The notes: a model not told the origin generated them from the letters alone. A stretch of DNA of 64,000 nucleotides from an uncultured Clostridia bacterium (GCA_944337235.1 CALVLK010000001.1:124001-188000); one strand, 5' to 3'. Shown: positions 25,978 through 35,080, numbered from the stretch's first letter. A program made the numbers and translations.

Positions 25978-28340
25978 TCGGCGTCCTCCACGATCGCAAG
26001 CTCGCGCAGCGCGCGCGTGCAGGCGATATATTTTTCGTTTCCCGTCATGCCCTTGTCGTACACGGCGACGGTGGAAAACTCCAGGCCCTTGCTCTCGTAG
26101 ACGCTCATGACGTTGATGCGCGTCTTGGAAAGCTTCCCGTCCTGCGAGAGCAGTTTATAGCCGCGCTTTGCAAAGAGCGGAAGATATTCCTCTTTGGCGA
26201 TGACCGCCTTCAGCCCCTGCCTGTTTTTGAAAAACGCGCTGAGCTGGCGGATCTTCAGATGCGCCACCGCATCGCCGTGCAGGCCGATGGGCTGCATATC
26301 GACAGCGAGAATGCCCGAAACGTATTCGACGATCTCGTTGGTGTTGCGGTAGTTTCGGTCGAGCTCATAAACGCGGCGCTCCCCCCAGTCCGCCATGCCC
26401 CGCCAGGGCGTGATATTCTGCTTGAGGTCGCCAAAGATGTTAAACGTCGCGTCGCGGTGGATGCGCTGCAACAGGCGGTATTCGCTCGGGGAGAGGTCCT
26501 GCCCCTCGTCGATGAAGACGAGGCCGTAGGTGGGTTTCAGGTGCCAGCCCGCCTCGGTCAGAAGATAGCAAAGCGCGAACCGATCGGAGGGGTAAACTCC
26601 CTTCATGCCGTATTTCGCCTTGTATTGCTTGATCGTCCTTCGGTACAGCCAGCGAGCAATGTCGCCCGAATTTTCGCACTTGCCCACCTCGGAACAGATG
26701 CTTGTCAGCCGAAGAACGGCATAGAAGTCGCTCATGAGTGCCGTACCCCCGCCCATCTGCGAGAGCACGCCGTCCATTCTGCGCGCCTCGGCCTTGAGCT
26801 CCTCTCTGCGGGCGATGCGGTCGGCATAGGTATAGATGAGTTCCTCGCCCTGCCGCTGCCGATAGCGTTTGAGATCGACGATCTCGCGGTCGATGGTCTC
26901 TTCGAAGAGCAGAAGATCGTCGTGCGCCTGCGCGAAGATGCGGTCTGCGTTGGCAGCCGCATATTGCAGGCAGCGGTAAAATTCACGGAATTGGCGGAAG
27001 AAATGCTCGGGCGTACGCGGCGGCTCGCGCAGAACATAGACGAGGAAGTCCTCGATCTGCACCATGCAGCTCATCAGCCCGCGCAGCGGCTTTGTAAAAT
27101 AGACGCCGCCGTCCTTTTTCTCCTTGATCTCGCCCAAAATGCTGCGACGGACGCGCACGGAGGAATTGGTCACGAGCGCATATTTGCTGCGACGCGCTTC
27201 GCAGTCGGCAAGCAGCTCTTCGGCGACATCGCGGCATTCCTCCCCCGTAAAGAGGCCATAGATCCCGTCGTACAGCTTTTTTACGTCACGAGCGATGTCG
27301 CGCGCAAAGGCGTCGGAATAGACATATACAAGATACTCTGCGTTTTCCCGTTCTCCGCCCATGTGCGCCTTAAGGTCGATCCCCTCGCGGCCGAGCGCCT
27401 GCTCATAGTAATTGGCAAGCGTGATGCTCTTTACCTTCTGCAATTCGAGAATGGCGGTGAGCTCGTCGATAAAGGCGTTGAAGGAATCGGAGGGCGTAAT
27501 GACGAGTACGTCGCGCGGGCGCAGGTTCTCGTTGTTGTACATGAGATAGCTGAGCCTGTGCAGCAGGATCATGGTCTTGCCGCTGCCCGCACAGCCCTGC
27601 AGGACAAAATCTTCCCGTTCGGGCCGCGTGATGATCTCGAACTGCTTTTCCTGGATGGTCTCGATGATGTCGCGCACCGCCGTGTCGTCTTTGCGGCTCT
27701 TGATGATGCTGCGAAGATAGGGATCGAAGAGGATCTCCTCGTCCCGCCCGGAGATCTCCTCCGGAGTGAGCACGTCTTTTACCGAGAGATATTCGTTGCG
27801 GAATCCTTCCACCCTTCCGTTTTTGACGGAGAGCGCCCTGCGCAGCACCGTCTGATAGACATAGTCGTTGATCTGAAAGCTGACGCGGCTCTTCTGATAG
27901 TAGCGCACGGCAAGCGGGGCGCGCCAGTCGACGATCTCGAGGGCGACGTCACCCTTTTTTCCGATATAATAGCTGTTATACCCCTCGTGCGGATCTGTCA
28001 CGTCCATGCGCGCGAAATAGGGCTCCGTAAAATAACAGCGGTAGGAGTCGAGCTTCTTCTGCAGCGACTCTGCCTCCGACTGCTTTTCGAGAATGGCCCT
28101 GTAATCTTTGGCGGAATAGTCCTCGCGGGAACGGATCTCTTCGATCTCCCGCTCGATGGCGCGCAGGGCATCGCGATATCGCCTGATATGGGTCAATTTG
28201 AGCATGGCAAGCACGGCAGAGAGGTGTTCGCCTTCGTATCGGGTCTGCGCCTCCTCGTCGAGTAGGGCAAGATACCAGGCCTTATCTGCCGTCTTGTTCG
28301 GATTGAGCAATGTTTTGATCTGTGAAAGCGACAACTTCAT
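25974..28340 (-). CDS. UvrD-like helicase/RNA polymerase recycling motor, HelD family
   Basis: The 788-aa protein starts with a long helical arm (about 25-105, EREIEEIRSREDYSAKDY), then DWRAPLAVRYY (138-147) typical of HelD, the Walker A motif GCAGSGKT (249-256), Walker B VFIDEGQDLSPSEY and later UvrD motifs (DLKQNITPWRG, NVMSVYESKGLEFSTV). HelD proteins free RNA polymerase from DNA in Gram-positives using ATP. It lacks a nuclease domain. The start used follows AGAGGAG; a longer upstream frame is not supported. It is first in an operon with the HAD phosphatase. Confidence 0.85.
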   Translation of the reverse strand: MKLSLSQIKTLLNPNKTADKAWYLALLDEEAQTRYEGEHLSAVLAMLKLTHIRRYRDALRAIEREIEEIRSREDYSAKDYRAILEKQSEAESLQKKLDSYRCYFTEPYFARMDVTDPHEGYNSYYIGKKGDVALEIVDWRAPLAVRYYQKSRVSFQINDYVYQTVLRRALSVKNGRVEGFRNEYLSVKDVLTPEEISGRDEEILFDPYLRSIIKSRKDDTAVRDIIETIQEKQFEIITRPEREDFVLQGCAGSGKTMILLHRLSYLMYNNENLRPRDVLVITPSDSFNAFIDELTAILELQKVKSITLANYYEQALGREGIDLKAHMGGERENAEYLVYVYSDAFARDIARDVKKLYDGIYGLFTGEECRDVAEELLADCEARRSKYALVTNSSVRVRRSILGEIKEKKDGGVYFTKPLRGLMSCMVQIEDFLVYVLREPPRTPEHFFRQFREFYRCLQYAAANADRIFAQAHDDLLLFEETIDREIVDLKRYRQRQGEELIYTYADRIARREELKAEARRMDGVLSQMGGGTALMSDFYAVLRLTSICSEVGKCENSGDIARWLYRRTIKQYKAKYGMKGVYPSDRFALCYLLTEAGWHLKPTYGLVFIDEGQDLSPSEYRLLQRIHRDATFNIFGDLKQNITPWRGMADWGERRVYELDRNYRNTNEIVEYVSGILAVDMQPIGLHGDAVAHLKIRQLSAFFKNRQGLKAVIAKEEYLPLFAKRGYKLLSQDGKLSKTRINVMSVYESKGLEFSTVAVYDKGMTGNEKYIACTRALRELAIVEDAE

Positions 28341-28408
28341 GGAACTCCTCTTGCCGTCCCCGCGGGCGCCCACGGGCACTTTGCGCCCTCAAAAACATTC
28401 TATTCCCT

Positions 28409-28414
28409 ATCATA
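28409..28414 (-). promoter_or_regulatory. Extended -10 promoter of the HelD gene
   Basis: Minus strand TGTGC-TATGAT with TATGAT at 28409-28414. No recognisable -35 stands 17 bp away, so the TG extension would be needed. The leader of about 60 nt is G+C-rich and can fold. The rest of the 28341-28539 gap holds only the terminator below. Confidence 0.45.
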
Positions 28415-28483
28415 GCACATTTGGGCGAAAAAGAAAAGGATTTCGTCTGAAATTTTTGGCGCGCGCGGCGACGAAATCGCATG

Positions 28484-28512
28484 AAAAAGCCCTGCGCGCC
28501 AGGCACAGGGCT
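28484..28512 (-). terminator. Terminator of the GH3-GH13 operon
   Basis: Minus strand AGCCCUG (28512-28506) pairs with CAGGGCU (28494-28488) with an 11-nt loop that can add GC pairs; UUUUUC follows. It lies 27 nt after the GH13 gene. Confidence 0.8.
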
Positions 28513-28539
28513 CATCTTTGTTTTCGTGACGGTGAGCGT

Positions 28540-29853
28540 TCAGTTTTTTCGGTAGATACTTGCGGAGAAGGGCGGCAGATAGATATCGTTGAGATTTCTC
28601 ACCTGACCCGTAAGCAGGTCAGTGCCCTCCGCCTCCTCGACGCGCACGGTGCAGTCGCTGTCGGAGATGTTGACCGCAACGATGATCCGCTCCCCCTCAT
28701 ACTCCCGCACAAAGGAGAAGTTTTTATTCATGATCGTCGCCTTTCGATAGCTGCCATAGATCAGCGCGCGGCTCGTATTGCGGATCCGGATGAGTTTGCG
28801 GATGTGCTCGACAAGCTCGGGATGCGCCGTCTTATCGATCATGTCGATATCGGGCCGCAGATGATAGTCAAAGTCCGATTTGTCCCCCTCCTGTCCGAAT
28901 TCGGAGCCGTAATAGAGACAGGGAATGCCTGGCATTGTAAAGAGCACGGTATATAAATTGCAGAGATTGCGCTTCTCTTTGAGCGCGGTATAGGCGCGGA
29001 TGACGTCGTGATTATCTACAAAATTCAACATACGCTTCCCCGTATACAGCGCCCATGGCTGATCAGAAAAGAGGCGCGTGAGCGAGGATTCGATCTCGAA
29101 CAGATTGTCGGAGTTAAAAGATGAGATGAGCCCCTTGAAACATTCGTAGTTCGTGATCGAATTCAGGCGTTCAGGGCAGATATTCTGCTGAAAATTTCCG
29201 CAGTGGATGACCTCTCCCACCAGGAAAAAGTCTCTCTTTTCCGCGTCCACGGTGCGGCGCAATAGCTCCATGAACCATTGGGGCAGCAGGTAGCAGACGT
29301 CCAGCCGCAGCCCGTCGATGTCAAATTCGCGGATCCACATGCGCACGGCGTCCATCAGATAGTTCTGCACGTCGCAATTTTCAAGGCGCAGCTTGACAAG
29401 TTCGGGATGCCCCTCCCAATTTTCATAGTCAAGGCCGTCATGATAGCGCGAATCGCCGTAAAAATTGATGTTGAACCAAAAGCGATAATCGGTACCCTCC
29501 CGCTTTTGCAGCACCTCCTGAAAGGGCGGGAATCTCCTGCCCGTATGGTTGAACACGCCGTCCAGAATCACGCGGATGCCCGCCGCGTGGAATTCGGCAA
29601 CGAGCGCCTTAAACTCCTCGTTCGTGCCCAGCCTGCGGTCGATATGCAAGAAGTCCACGGTGTCATAGCCGTGCCGTTCGCTCTCAAAGAGCGGGTTGAA
29701 GAGAACGGCGCGCACGCCCAGCTCCTTCAGACGGGGGATCTCCGCGCTGATCTTTCCCAGACGATGGCGCACTTCGCCGAAATCGTTTTCCCGTTCCGCC
29801 CCGCAGAATCCGAGCGGATAGATCTGATAAAATGTTGCCTCATCGAACCACAT
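28540..29853 (-). CDS. Alpha-amylase family glycoside hydrolase (GH13)
   Basis: The 437-aa protein has no signal peptide, so it acts in the cytoplasm, probably on imported malto-oligosaccharides. The (beta/alpha)8 barrel shows the GH13 motifs: DGVFNHTG (98-105), DGLRLDVCY with nucleophile Asp185, LVGEVIH with acid/base Glu214, and NFVDNHD with Asp283. A short C-terminal beta domain ends FSASIYRKN. It resembles neopullulanase/cyclomaltodextrinase-like enzymes but lacks their N-terminal dimerisation domain. It starts 12 nt after the GH3 gene. Confidence 0.9.
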   Translation of the reverse strand: MWFDEATFYQIYPLGFCGAERENDFGEVRHRLGKISAEIPRLKELGVRAVLFNPLFESERHGYDTVDFLHIDRRLGTNEEFKALVAEFHAAGIRVILDGVFNHTGRRFPPFQEVLQKREGTDYRFWFNINFYGDSRYHDGLDYENWEGHPELVKLRLENCDVQNYLMDAVRMWIREFDIDGLRLDVCYLLPQWFMELLRRTVDAEKRDFFLVGEVIHCGNFQQNICPERLNSITNYECFKGLISSFNSDNLFEIESSLTRLFSDQPWALYTGKRMLNFVDNHDVIRAYTALKEKRNLCNLYTVLFTMPGIPCLYYGSEFGQEGDKSDFDYHLRPDIDMIDKTAHPELVEHIRKLIRIRNTSRALIYGSYRKATIMNKNFSFVREYEGERIIVAVNISDSDCTVRVEEAEGTDLLTGQVRNLNDIYLPPFSASIYRKN

Positions 29854-29865
29854 GATATTATTCTC

Positions 29866-32256
29866 CTATGATCTTTTCCCTTTCATTGCCGCAGAGTGCA
29901 GCACAAAGCGCAAAATCTCCTCTGCATTGCGCTGCAATTCTCCCATGGTGATGCCCCCGCGTTTGCCGAGCGAGGCGAGCAGCGTACCGTCCGGACGTCT
30001 GGTGTTGAGGTAGGTGCCGCCCGGCATCAGCACGTTGATGCCGCTGCGCACGCGATATGCGTTGTCGCGCAGCTTGGGAAACTGCGGCGAACGCGCCCTG
30101 CGCATCCACCAATCGGTGACGACGACCCCATCAAAGCCCCATTCGCCGCGCAGGATGCCGCGCACCAGATCGTAGTTATAGTGCGCCCACACCCCGTTGA
30201 TCTTGTTGTACGAGGTCATGATGACATCCGGCTTTCCCTCTTGGACGCAGATCTCGAAGGAGCGCAGATACAGCTCCCGCAGCGCGCGTTCGCTCAGCCT
30301 GGAGTCGTTCCGGTTGCGGTTGAGCTCCTGGTTGTTGCATGCAAAGTGTTTGGGACATGCCGATGCGCCCGTGCTCTGCAACCCGCGGACGGCGGCGGCC
30401 GCCATCCGACCGCTCAGCAGCGGATCCTCGGAAAAATATTCAAAGTTGCGCCCGCACAGCGGATCGCGCTGCAAATTCATGCCGGGGGCAAGCAGAACGT
30501 GCGATCCGCGCGCCTTCATCTCTCCCCCAACTGCGGCGTACACCTCGGCGATGAGTTTTTCGTCGAAGGAGCACGCCAACAGCGTTCCGATGGGCAGCAG
30601 CGAACAGGGCGTATTGAGGCGGATCCCGCTCGGCCCGTCCGTCATGGTGACGGGCGGCACCCCCTTCCCGCGCAGCGAGGGCAGAACGCCCCCCATGACA
30701 CCCGCGTTCCCGCTCGGCCCGAGCGAACTGTTCATCTTATAGTCGCCGCGGCTGACCGCCTCCAGCTCGCGCAAGGAAAGCTGCGACACAAATTCCGCAA
30801 GCGTCGCCTCACCCGCCGCGACCATATCGAAGGTGACCCTTTTGGAAGCTTTTGTATATTCGGCGGGAAGACCTGCAAGGATCTCGGCGCGCAGGTCCTT
30901 TTCATTCTGCCGCGCATGCCGCTCCCCCGCCTGCGAGAGGATCGCGATCGGCCTTTCCGGGGCGCAACGCTGCGCGAGCGGCGCTTCCCGTTCCTCCTCC
31001 AGTGCAATGCGCGCAAACGGCTGTGCCTCCCGCACGTCGCCACCGAGGCAGAAGATATACTCCCCCGCCATGCGCACATACTGCGAACGCGCCTCATCGT
31101 AGACGCAGAGCAGATGACAGGGCACGCTCAGCGTTCCGCGCGCCTCCTCGCCCGGCTGCAGCAGCGGCGTCTTGCAAAAGGCGACAAGCTCCCGCCGCGG
31201 GACCTCGATGCCGCCCTTGGGCTTTTGCACAAAGACCGTGAGCGCATCCTTTCCCGCACATGCGCCCGTATTGCGCACGCGGTAGGAGATCTCGATGCGA
31301 TCCCCGCGCGCCGCAGCCTGTGCGCTGCGGGAAAAGGTCGTATAACTCAACCCGAAGGCGAACGGAAAGAGCGTGCGATCGGGGGCAAACGTCTCGAAAT
31401 AGCGATATCCGACGTAGATATCCTCGTAATATTCGTTGTACCGCCAGCCGCCGAAGTGCGAAGCGGAGGGATAGTCCTCGTATCTGCGCGCCACAGATGC
31501 AGAGAGCCTGCCCGAGGGATTCACCCTGCCGCTGATCAGATCGGCGCAGGCGTTGCCCGTCTCCATGCCGCCCTGCCAGATCAGAAGCGCCGCCGAGATC
31601 GTATCATCGTCCAGCCAGCTCAGGTCGATGATATTGCCGATATTGAGCACGACGACGATCTTGGAAAAATATCGTCTGACGCGCCCGAGCATATCCCGCT
31701 CCTGCTGCGTCAGATAATAGCTCCCTTCCGTCAGCGTGTTCTCACGGTCCTCCCCCGCCGCGCGGCCGATGATAACAAGGGCGGTCCCTGCCCGCGCAGC
31801 CGCATCCGATACGATCTTGTCCGTGAGCGGCATCTCTTCATACGCGCGCGGCCAGTTGCCCCAATGCCCGTGATCGACGGGGTGTTCCTTTGCCCACCCC
31901 TCATAGATCGCGGCAAGCGGCCTGTCGTATTCGATCCCGGCGCGCCTGATCCCCTCGAGGATACTGACGCGATAGGGCTTCATGACGTCGCCCCCCGAGC
32001 CGTAGCCCGTATAGAAGCTGTCCGTCTGCACCCTTCCGAAGATCGCGACCGTTCCGCGCAACGGCAACGTGCCGTCGTTTTTCAGGAGCACGGCGCCCTC
32101 TGCGGCGGCACGGCGCAAGCGCTCCGCCATGCCCGGCGTTGCGGCGCTTTCCCCCTCCCTGGCGATATTCTCGCCCTGGCGAAGACTTCTGCCCGCAGGC
32201 GTGCTGACATAAAGTTTTATAATAAAGTTCCGCAATTTGAGCAAAAGTTTTCCCAT
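29866..32256 (-). CDS. Glycoside hydrolase family 3 with permuted domain order
   Basis: The 796-aa protein has the GH3 domains in reverse order. The alpha/beta sandwich comes first (about 40-290, EGAVLLKNDGTLPLRG, VVVLNIGNIIDLSW), then a fibronectin III-like domain (about 310-410, FPFAFGLSYTTF), and the TIM-barrel catalytic domain last (about 465-796). In the barrel, DGPSGIRL, a KHFACNNQE segment (substrate-binding Lys-His) and VVVTDWW (nucleophile Asp715) are visible. The same inversion is known for beta-glucosidases of Ruminococcus and Butyrivibrio. There is no signal peptide, so it is probably a cytoplasmic beta-glucosidase or beta-xylosidase acting on imported oligosaccharides. It is first in an operon with GH13 behind a perfect consensus promoter. 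Confidence 0.88.
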   Translation of the reverse strand: MGKLLLKLRNFIIKLYVSTPAGRSLRQGENIAREGESAATPGMAERLRRAAAEGAVLLKNDGTLPLRGTVAIFGRVQTDSFYTGYGSGGDVMKPYRVSILEGIRRAGIEYDRPLAAIYEGWAKEHPVDHGHWGNWPRAYEEMPLTDKIVSDAAARAGTALVIIGRAAGEDRENTLTEGSYYLTQQERDMLGRVRRYFSKIVVVLNIGNIIDLSWLDDDTISAALLIWQGGMETGNACADLISGRVNPSGRLSASVARRYEDYPSASHFGGWRYNEYYEDIYVGYRYFETFAPDRTLFPFAFGLSYTTFSRSAQAAARGDRIEISYRVRNTGACAGKDALTVFVQKPKGGIEVPRRELVAFCKTPLLQPGEEARGTLSVPCHLLCVYDEARSQYVRMAGEYIFCLGGDVREAQPFARIALEEEREAPLAQRCAPERPIAILSQAGERHARQNEKDLRAEILAGLPAEYTKASKRVTFDMVAAGEATLAEFVSQLSLRELEAVSRGDYKMNSSLGPSGNAGVMGGVLPSLRGKGVPPVTMTDGPSGIRLNTPCSLLPIGTLLACSFDEKLIAEVYAAVGGEMKARGSHVLLAPGMNLQRDPLCGRNFEYFSEDPLLSGRMAAAAVRGLQSTGASACPKHFACNNQELNRNRNDSRLSERALRELYLRSFEICVQEGKPDVIMTSYNKINGVWAHYNYDLVRGILRGEWGFDGVVVTDWWMRRARSPQFPKLRDNAYRVRSGINVLMPGGTYLNTRRPDGTLLASLGKRGGITMGELQRNAEEILRFVLHSAAMKGKRS

Positions 32257-32293
32257 GCGTCACTCCTTTTCGCCCATCGGCGTTTCTCCGAAT

Positions 32294-32322
32294 ATTATAT
32301 CAGATCGCCATCGCTTTGTCAA
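32294..32322 (-). promoter_or_regulatory. Consensus promoter of the GH3-GH13 operon
   Basis: Minus strand TTGACA (32317-32322), exactly 17 bp, TATAAT (32294-32299): a full-consensus sigma-A promoter, which usually implies strong basal activity or control by a repressor. Confidence 0.88.
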
Positions 32323-32335
32323 TGCCCCATTTCTC

Positions 32336-32364
32336 TTGCATCTTTTCCCGAAAAGAGGTATAAT
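32336..32364 (+). promoter_or_regulatory. Promoter of the M18 aminopeptidase gene
   Basis: TTGCAT (32336-32341), 17-bp spacer, TATAAT (32359-32364). The spacer contains CTTTT-CCCG-AAAAG (32342-32355), a small palindrome that could be an operator. Confidence 0.75.
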
Positions 32365-32398
32365 GTGAAAAACACTACAAAAAAGACAGGTTACATCT

Positions 32399-33649
32399 AT
32401 GAACGGACTCATCGACTTTTTAAGCAATTCCTACACCGCCTACCAGGCCGTGGAACGGGCAGAGCGCTTCCTAATCGATCGTGGATTCTCCCTTTTGAAG
32501 GAGGAGGAGCCGTGGTCGCTGCGCGAGGGCGGCAAATATTACGTCATCCGCAACGGAAGCTCGCTCATCGCCTTTACGCTGGGCGGCGGAAACAAATTCA
32601 AGATCGTGGCAAGCCACACCGACTCGCCCTGCCTGAAGCTGAAAGAACACCCCATGATCGCGGGAGAGCCCTTCCGCAAACTGAACGCGGAGCCGTACGG
32701 CGGCGGGATCTGGTATTCCTTCTTCGACAGACCGCTGAAGATCGCGGGGCGTATCGTCAAAGCAGAGGGCAATGTGCTCACCCCCATGCCCTATGTCAGC
32801 CCCTTTCAGGTCGTGATTCCCTCGCTTGCCGTACACATGCAGCGCGACGTCAACGAAAAATTTGCACCCAATGCGCAGATCGATCTGCTGCCTTTGCTCT
32901 CCCTCGACGACGTCGGCTCCTTTGAGGCGCTGATCGGCGACCCCGTCGCATACGATCTGTATGTCGCCCCCGCAGAGCAGCCCTTTACGAGCGGCGTCAA
33001 CGGGGAATTTATCAGCGCGCCGCGCATCGACAATCTCACAAGCGTATATTCGTCTTTGGAGATGCTTACGGAAAGCTCGGGAAGCGGCGTGTGCGTCGCC
33101 GCATGCCTCGACAACGAAGAGATCGGCAGCCATACCCGTCAGGGCGCGGCCAGCGATTTCCTGCGCCTCACGCTGAAGCGGATCGCCGCCTGCCGCGGCG
33201 TCTCGGGGGAGGATCTCATCCGCGCCTATTCCTCCTCCTTCCTGATCTCGCTTGACAATGCTCACTCTCTGCACCCCAATCATGCGGAGAAGTGCGATCT
33301 GACCAACCGCGCAGTTGCGGGCGGCGGTATCGTCATCAAGAGTCATGCGGGCGGCGCCTACACGACGGATGCGCTCACCTTGGCAGTCGTCAAAACCTTG
33401 TTCGACCGTGCCGGCGTGAAATATCAGACCTTCTATAACCGCTCGGATATGCGCAGCGGCGGAACGCTCGGGGCGATCAGTCTGGGCCAGGTCAGCATCC
33501 CCTCGGCGGACCTCGGCATCGCGCAGCTTGCCATGCACGCCGCAGTGGAGACCATCGCCAAGAACGACTATTTCGAGCTCAAACGCGGGCTTGCGGCGTT
33601 CTATGCAATGGACTTCACCGTAGACGGAAGCCGCATCCTGCTCGGCTGA
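32399..33649 (+). CDS. M18 family aminopeptidase
   Basis: A zinc-dependent aminopeptidase (416 aa, normal for bacterial M18) that removes N-terminal residues, often acidic ones, from peptides in the cytoplasm. Metal-binding and catalytic motifs are present: ASHTDSPCLKLK (His/Asp around 72-74), SAPRIDNLTS (Asp), CLDNEEIGS (catalytic Glu pair), SLDNAHSLHPNH and, near the C-terminus, a GIAQLAMHAAVE segment with the last metal His. It stands alone between its own promoter and a strong terminator. The ribosome binding site is weak. Confidence 0.93.
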   Translation: MNGLIDFLSNSYTAYQAVERAERFLIDRGFSLLKEEEPWSLREGGKYYVIRNGSSLIAFTLGGGNKFKIVASHTDSPCLKLKEHPMIAGEPFRKLNAEPYGGGIWYSFFDRPLKIAGRIVKAEGNVLTPMPYVSPFQVVIPSLAVHMQRDVNEKFAPNAQIDLLPLLSLDDVGSFEALIGDPVAYDLYVAPAEQPFTSGVNGEFISAPRIDNLTSVYSSLEMLTESSGSGVCVAACLDNEEIGSHTRQGAASDFLRLTLKRIAACRGVSGEDLIRAYSSSFLISLDNAHSLHPNHAEKCDLTNRAVAGGGIVIKSHAGGAYTTDALTLAVVKTLFDRAGVKYQTFYNRSDMRSGGTLGAISLGQVSIPSADLGIAQLAMHAAVETIAKNDYFELKRGLAAFYAMDFTVDGSRILLG

Positions 33650-33664
33650 AAAGAAGGTAAAGCG

Positions 33665-33704
33665 AAAATGCTGCACCCCGGACCTTCGGCGTGCAGCATT
33701 TTTT
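33665..33704 (+). terminator. Terminator of the M18 gene
   Basis: Stem AAAATGCTGCAC/GTGCAGCATTTT (33665-33676 with 33691-33702) with a 14-nt loop and a run of T. The A tract on the left makes it usable for the convergent ribokinase gene too. Confidence 0.85.
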
Positions 33705-33737
33705 CTCTGAACTTTTATCGTATAAGATGCAAGCGCT

Positions 33738-34649
33738 TTATATTGTAAGATGCAGGCGCCTTGCGGCGTCCTCTGCCTCTTTTCGGTCGGGAATGGAGAT
33801 CTGTGCCCCGCGGCGCGTCACGGTGATGCCCGAGGCAAGGGAGGCAAAACGGGCTGCGCGCATCAGATCGGCACCCTCGGCAAGCCGTACGGCGAGCGCC
33901 CCGCAATAGGTATCGCCCGCGGCCGTTGTATCGACCGCCTCCCCCACGTCGACGCAGGCGATCTCCTGCCTTTCGTGCGACGTATACAGGAGCGAGCCGC
34001 GTTTGCCCAGGGTCACAAGCACGTTTCCCGCCCCCATCTGCAGCAGGCGGCGGCACCCCGCTTCGACGTCCTCCTCGCCTGAGAGCAATTTCAATTCCTT
34101 GCGGTTGGGCGTTATAATGTCGGAAAATGCCACGGCAGGCGCCGCCTCCGCCGTTGCGGGCGCAGGGTTGAAGATGGTAGTAAGTCCGCGTGCACGGGCG
34201 GATTCCAGGGCATACAGCACGACGGGCAAGGGATTTTCCAACTGCACGACAAAGAGATCGCCCGCCTGCGCCTCACCGAGCAGCGCGTCGACGTCCGCCC
34301 TGCCTACCTCTGCATTGGCGCCCTCGTCGAGAATGATGCGGTTATCGCCGTCGATGACGGTGATCATGGCGACCCCCGTATTGCGTAAAATACGGCGCAC
34401 ACAGCAAAGATCAGCGCCGACCGACGAGAGGCTCTCGAGCAAAAGATCGCCGAAGGCGTCCTTCCCGACCGCGCCCGCCATCTTAACATGGCCGCCCAGA
34501 TTTGCCGCGGCGTATGCCTGATTGGCGCCCTTTCCGCCCGGGGTCATGAGAAAATCGCCCCCCTTGAGCGTTTCGCCCGCCTCCGGAAGATAGGGCGCGC
34601 GGATCGTGAGATCGCAGTTGAGGCTTCCAAGCAAATAGATCGTCCTCAT
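33738..34649 (-). CDS. rbsK: Ribokinase
   Basis: Phosphorylates D-ribose at O5 with ATP (PfkB family). The 303-aa length is typical. GSLNCDLTIR, GGKGANQAYAAANLGG (about 37-52) and the C-terminal signature DTTAAGDTYCGAL with the catalytic Asp are all clear. There is no neighbouring ribose transporter, so ribose might come from nucleoside hydrolysis, for which a nucleoside hydrolase-like gene is present 22 kb away. It has its own promoter and GGAGGG ribosome site. Confidence 0.9.
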   Translation of the reverse strand: MRTIYLLGSLNCDLTIRAPYLPEAGETLKGGDFLMTPGGKGANQAYAAANLGGHVKMAGAVGKDAFGDLLLESLSSVGADLCCVRRILRNTGVAMITVIDGDNRIILDEGANAEVGRADVDALLGEAQAGDLFVVQLENPLPVVLYALESARARGLTTIFNPAPATAEAAPAVAFSDIITPNRKELKLLSGEEDVEAGCRRLLQMGAGNVLVTLGKRGSLLYTSHERQEIACVDVGEAVDTTAAGDTYCGALAVRLAEGADLMRAARFASLASGITVTRRGAQISIPDRKEAEDAARRLHLTI

Positions 34650-34675
34650 AGTGTCCCTCCTTGGTTTACAGGCAT

Positions 34676-34704
34676 ATTATAGCACGATCTTGCCCGCTTG
34701 TAAA
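34676..34704 (-). promoter_or_regulatory. Promoter of rbsK
   Basis: Minus strand TTTACA (34699-34704), 17-bp spacer ending GTGC, TATAAT (34676-34681). Confidence 0.8.
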
Positions 34705-34740
34705 CAGGTGTTTTGATTTTTATTTGACAAGCAAAAATGC

Positions 34741-34769
34741 TTGCAAACATCTATGAAGTTTGCTATAAT
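34741..34769 (+). promoter_or_regulatory. Promoter of the tRNA-Pro gene
   Basis: TTGCAA (34741-34746), 17-bp spacer ending TTTGC, TATAAT (34764-34769); the predicted start is within 3 nt of the mature tRNA 5' end. A second TTGACA lies at 34724-34729 but is spaced too far. Confidence 0.75.
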
Positions 34770-34778
34770 ATCACCGTT

Positions 34779-34855
34779 CGAGGCGTAGCGCAGTTTGGTA
34801 GCGCGCTTGGTTCGGGACCAAGAGGTCGTGGGTTCAAATCCCGTCGCCTCGACCA
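34779..34855 (+). tRNA. tRNA-Pro, anticodon CGG
   Basis: A 77-nt cloverleaf with acceptor stem CGAGGCG/CGCCTCG, D arm, anticodon stem CTTGG/CCAAG around loop TTCGGGA (anticodon CGG, reads CCG), T arm GTGGG-TTCAAAT-CCCGT-like, discriminator A and an encoded CCA. It has its own promoter and terminator. The last 21 nt recur 246 bp downstream. Confidence 0.95.
34835..34855 (+). repeat. Direct repeat copy 1: 3' end of tRNA-Pro
   Basis: The 21 bases from the T loop to the CCA end are identical to 35081-35101. A duplicated tRNA 3' end is the classic footprint (att site) of site-specific integration, or a remnant of a second tRNA copy. Confidence 0.75.
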
Positions 34856-34857
34856 CG

Positions 34858-34891
34858 CAAAATGGAGCTGACTTTTGTCAGCTCCATTTTG
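34858..34891 (+). terminator. Terminator of tRNA-Pro
   Basis: A 15-bp perfect stem (34858-34872 with 34877-34891), TTTT loop, starting 2 nt after the CCA; the T tract lies at the stem end. Confidence 0.8.
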
Positions 34892-35080
34892 TGTAACCGA
34901 ACCTCGACGGGGTGTTCAAAAGAGAAATCGATTTGTGGTTCATTATTTTATTCTCAAAAAGATTTGCTCTGCAAAACTTTTTGAGAAAGAGGAGTGACAG
35001 GCATGAAAGCAATGGGCTTTTCATAAGGAAAGCCCATGCAAAATTTGCCTTGTCGCGACGAGGGCGCGCCGCCAAAGGCG
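34892..35080. other. Hairpin-rich island between the two copies of the tRNA 3' end
   Basis: No credible gene is present. The stretch holds two strong inverted repeats: 34953-34985 (CTCAAAAAG and TTTGC arms with one mismatch, 3-nt loop) and 35012-35037 (ATGGGCTTT/AAAGCCCAT). AGAGGAG at 34987-34993 stands 11 nt before a 7-codon frame (MKAMGFS) that overlaps the second hairpin; this may be the start of a lost gene or a leader peptide. Composition is more A+T-rich than the surroundings. It may be what is left of an integrated element. Confidence 0.5.

Noticed and set aside
29896..32925. A 1009-codon plus-strand open frame antisense to the GH3 gene, and similar long antisense frames at 47356-49248, 56685-58781 and 60794-63697
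   Set aside because: They lie opposite clear enzyme genes, show Arg/His/Ala-rich low-information translations, match no family and lack ribosome sites; they are a by-product of high third-position G+C.
35012..35037. The 7-codon frame MKAMGFS with strong ribosome site as a working leader peptide
   Set aside because: No gene follows in that direction before the terminator at 35101; only noted as part of the island.
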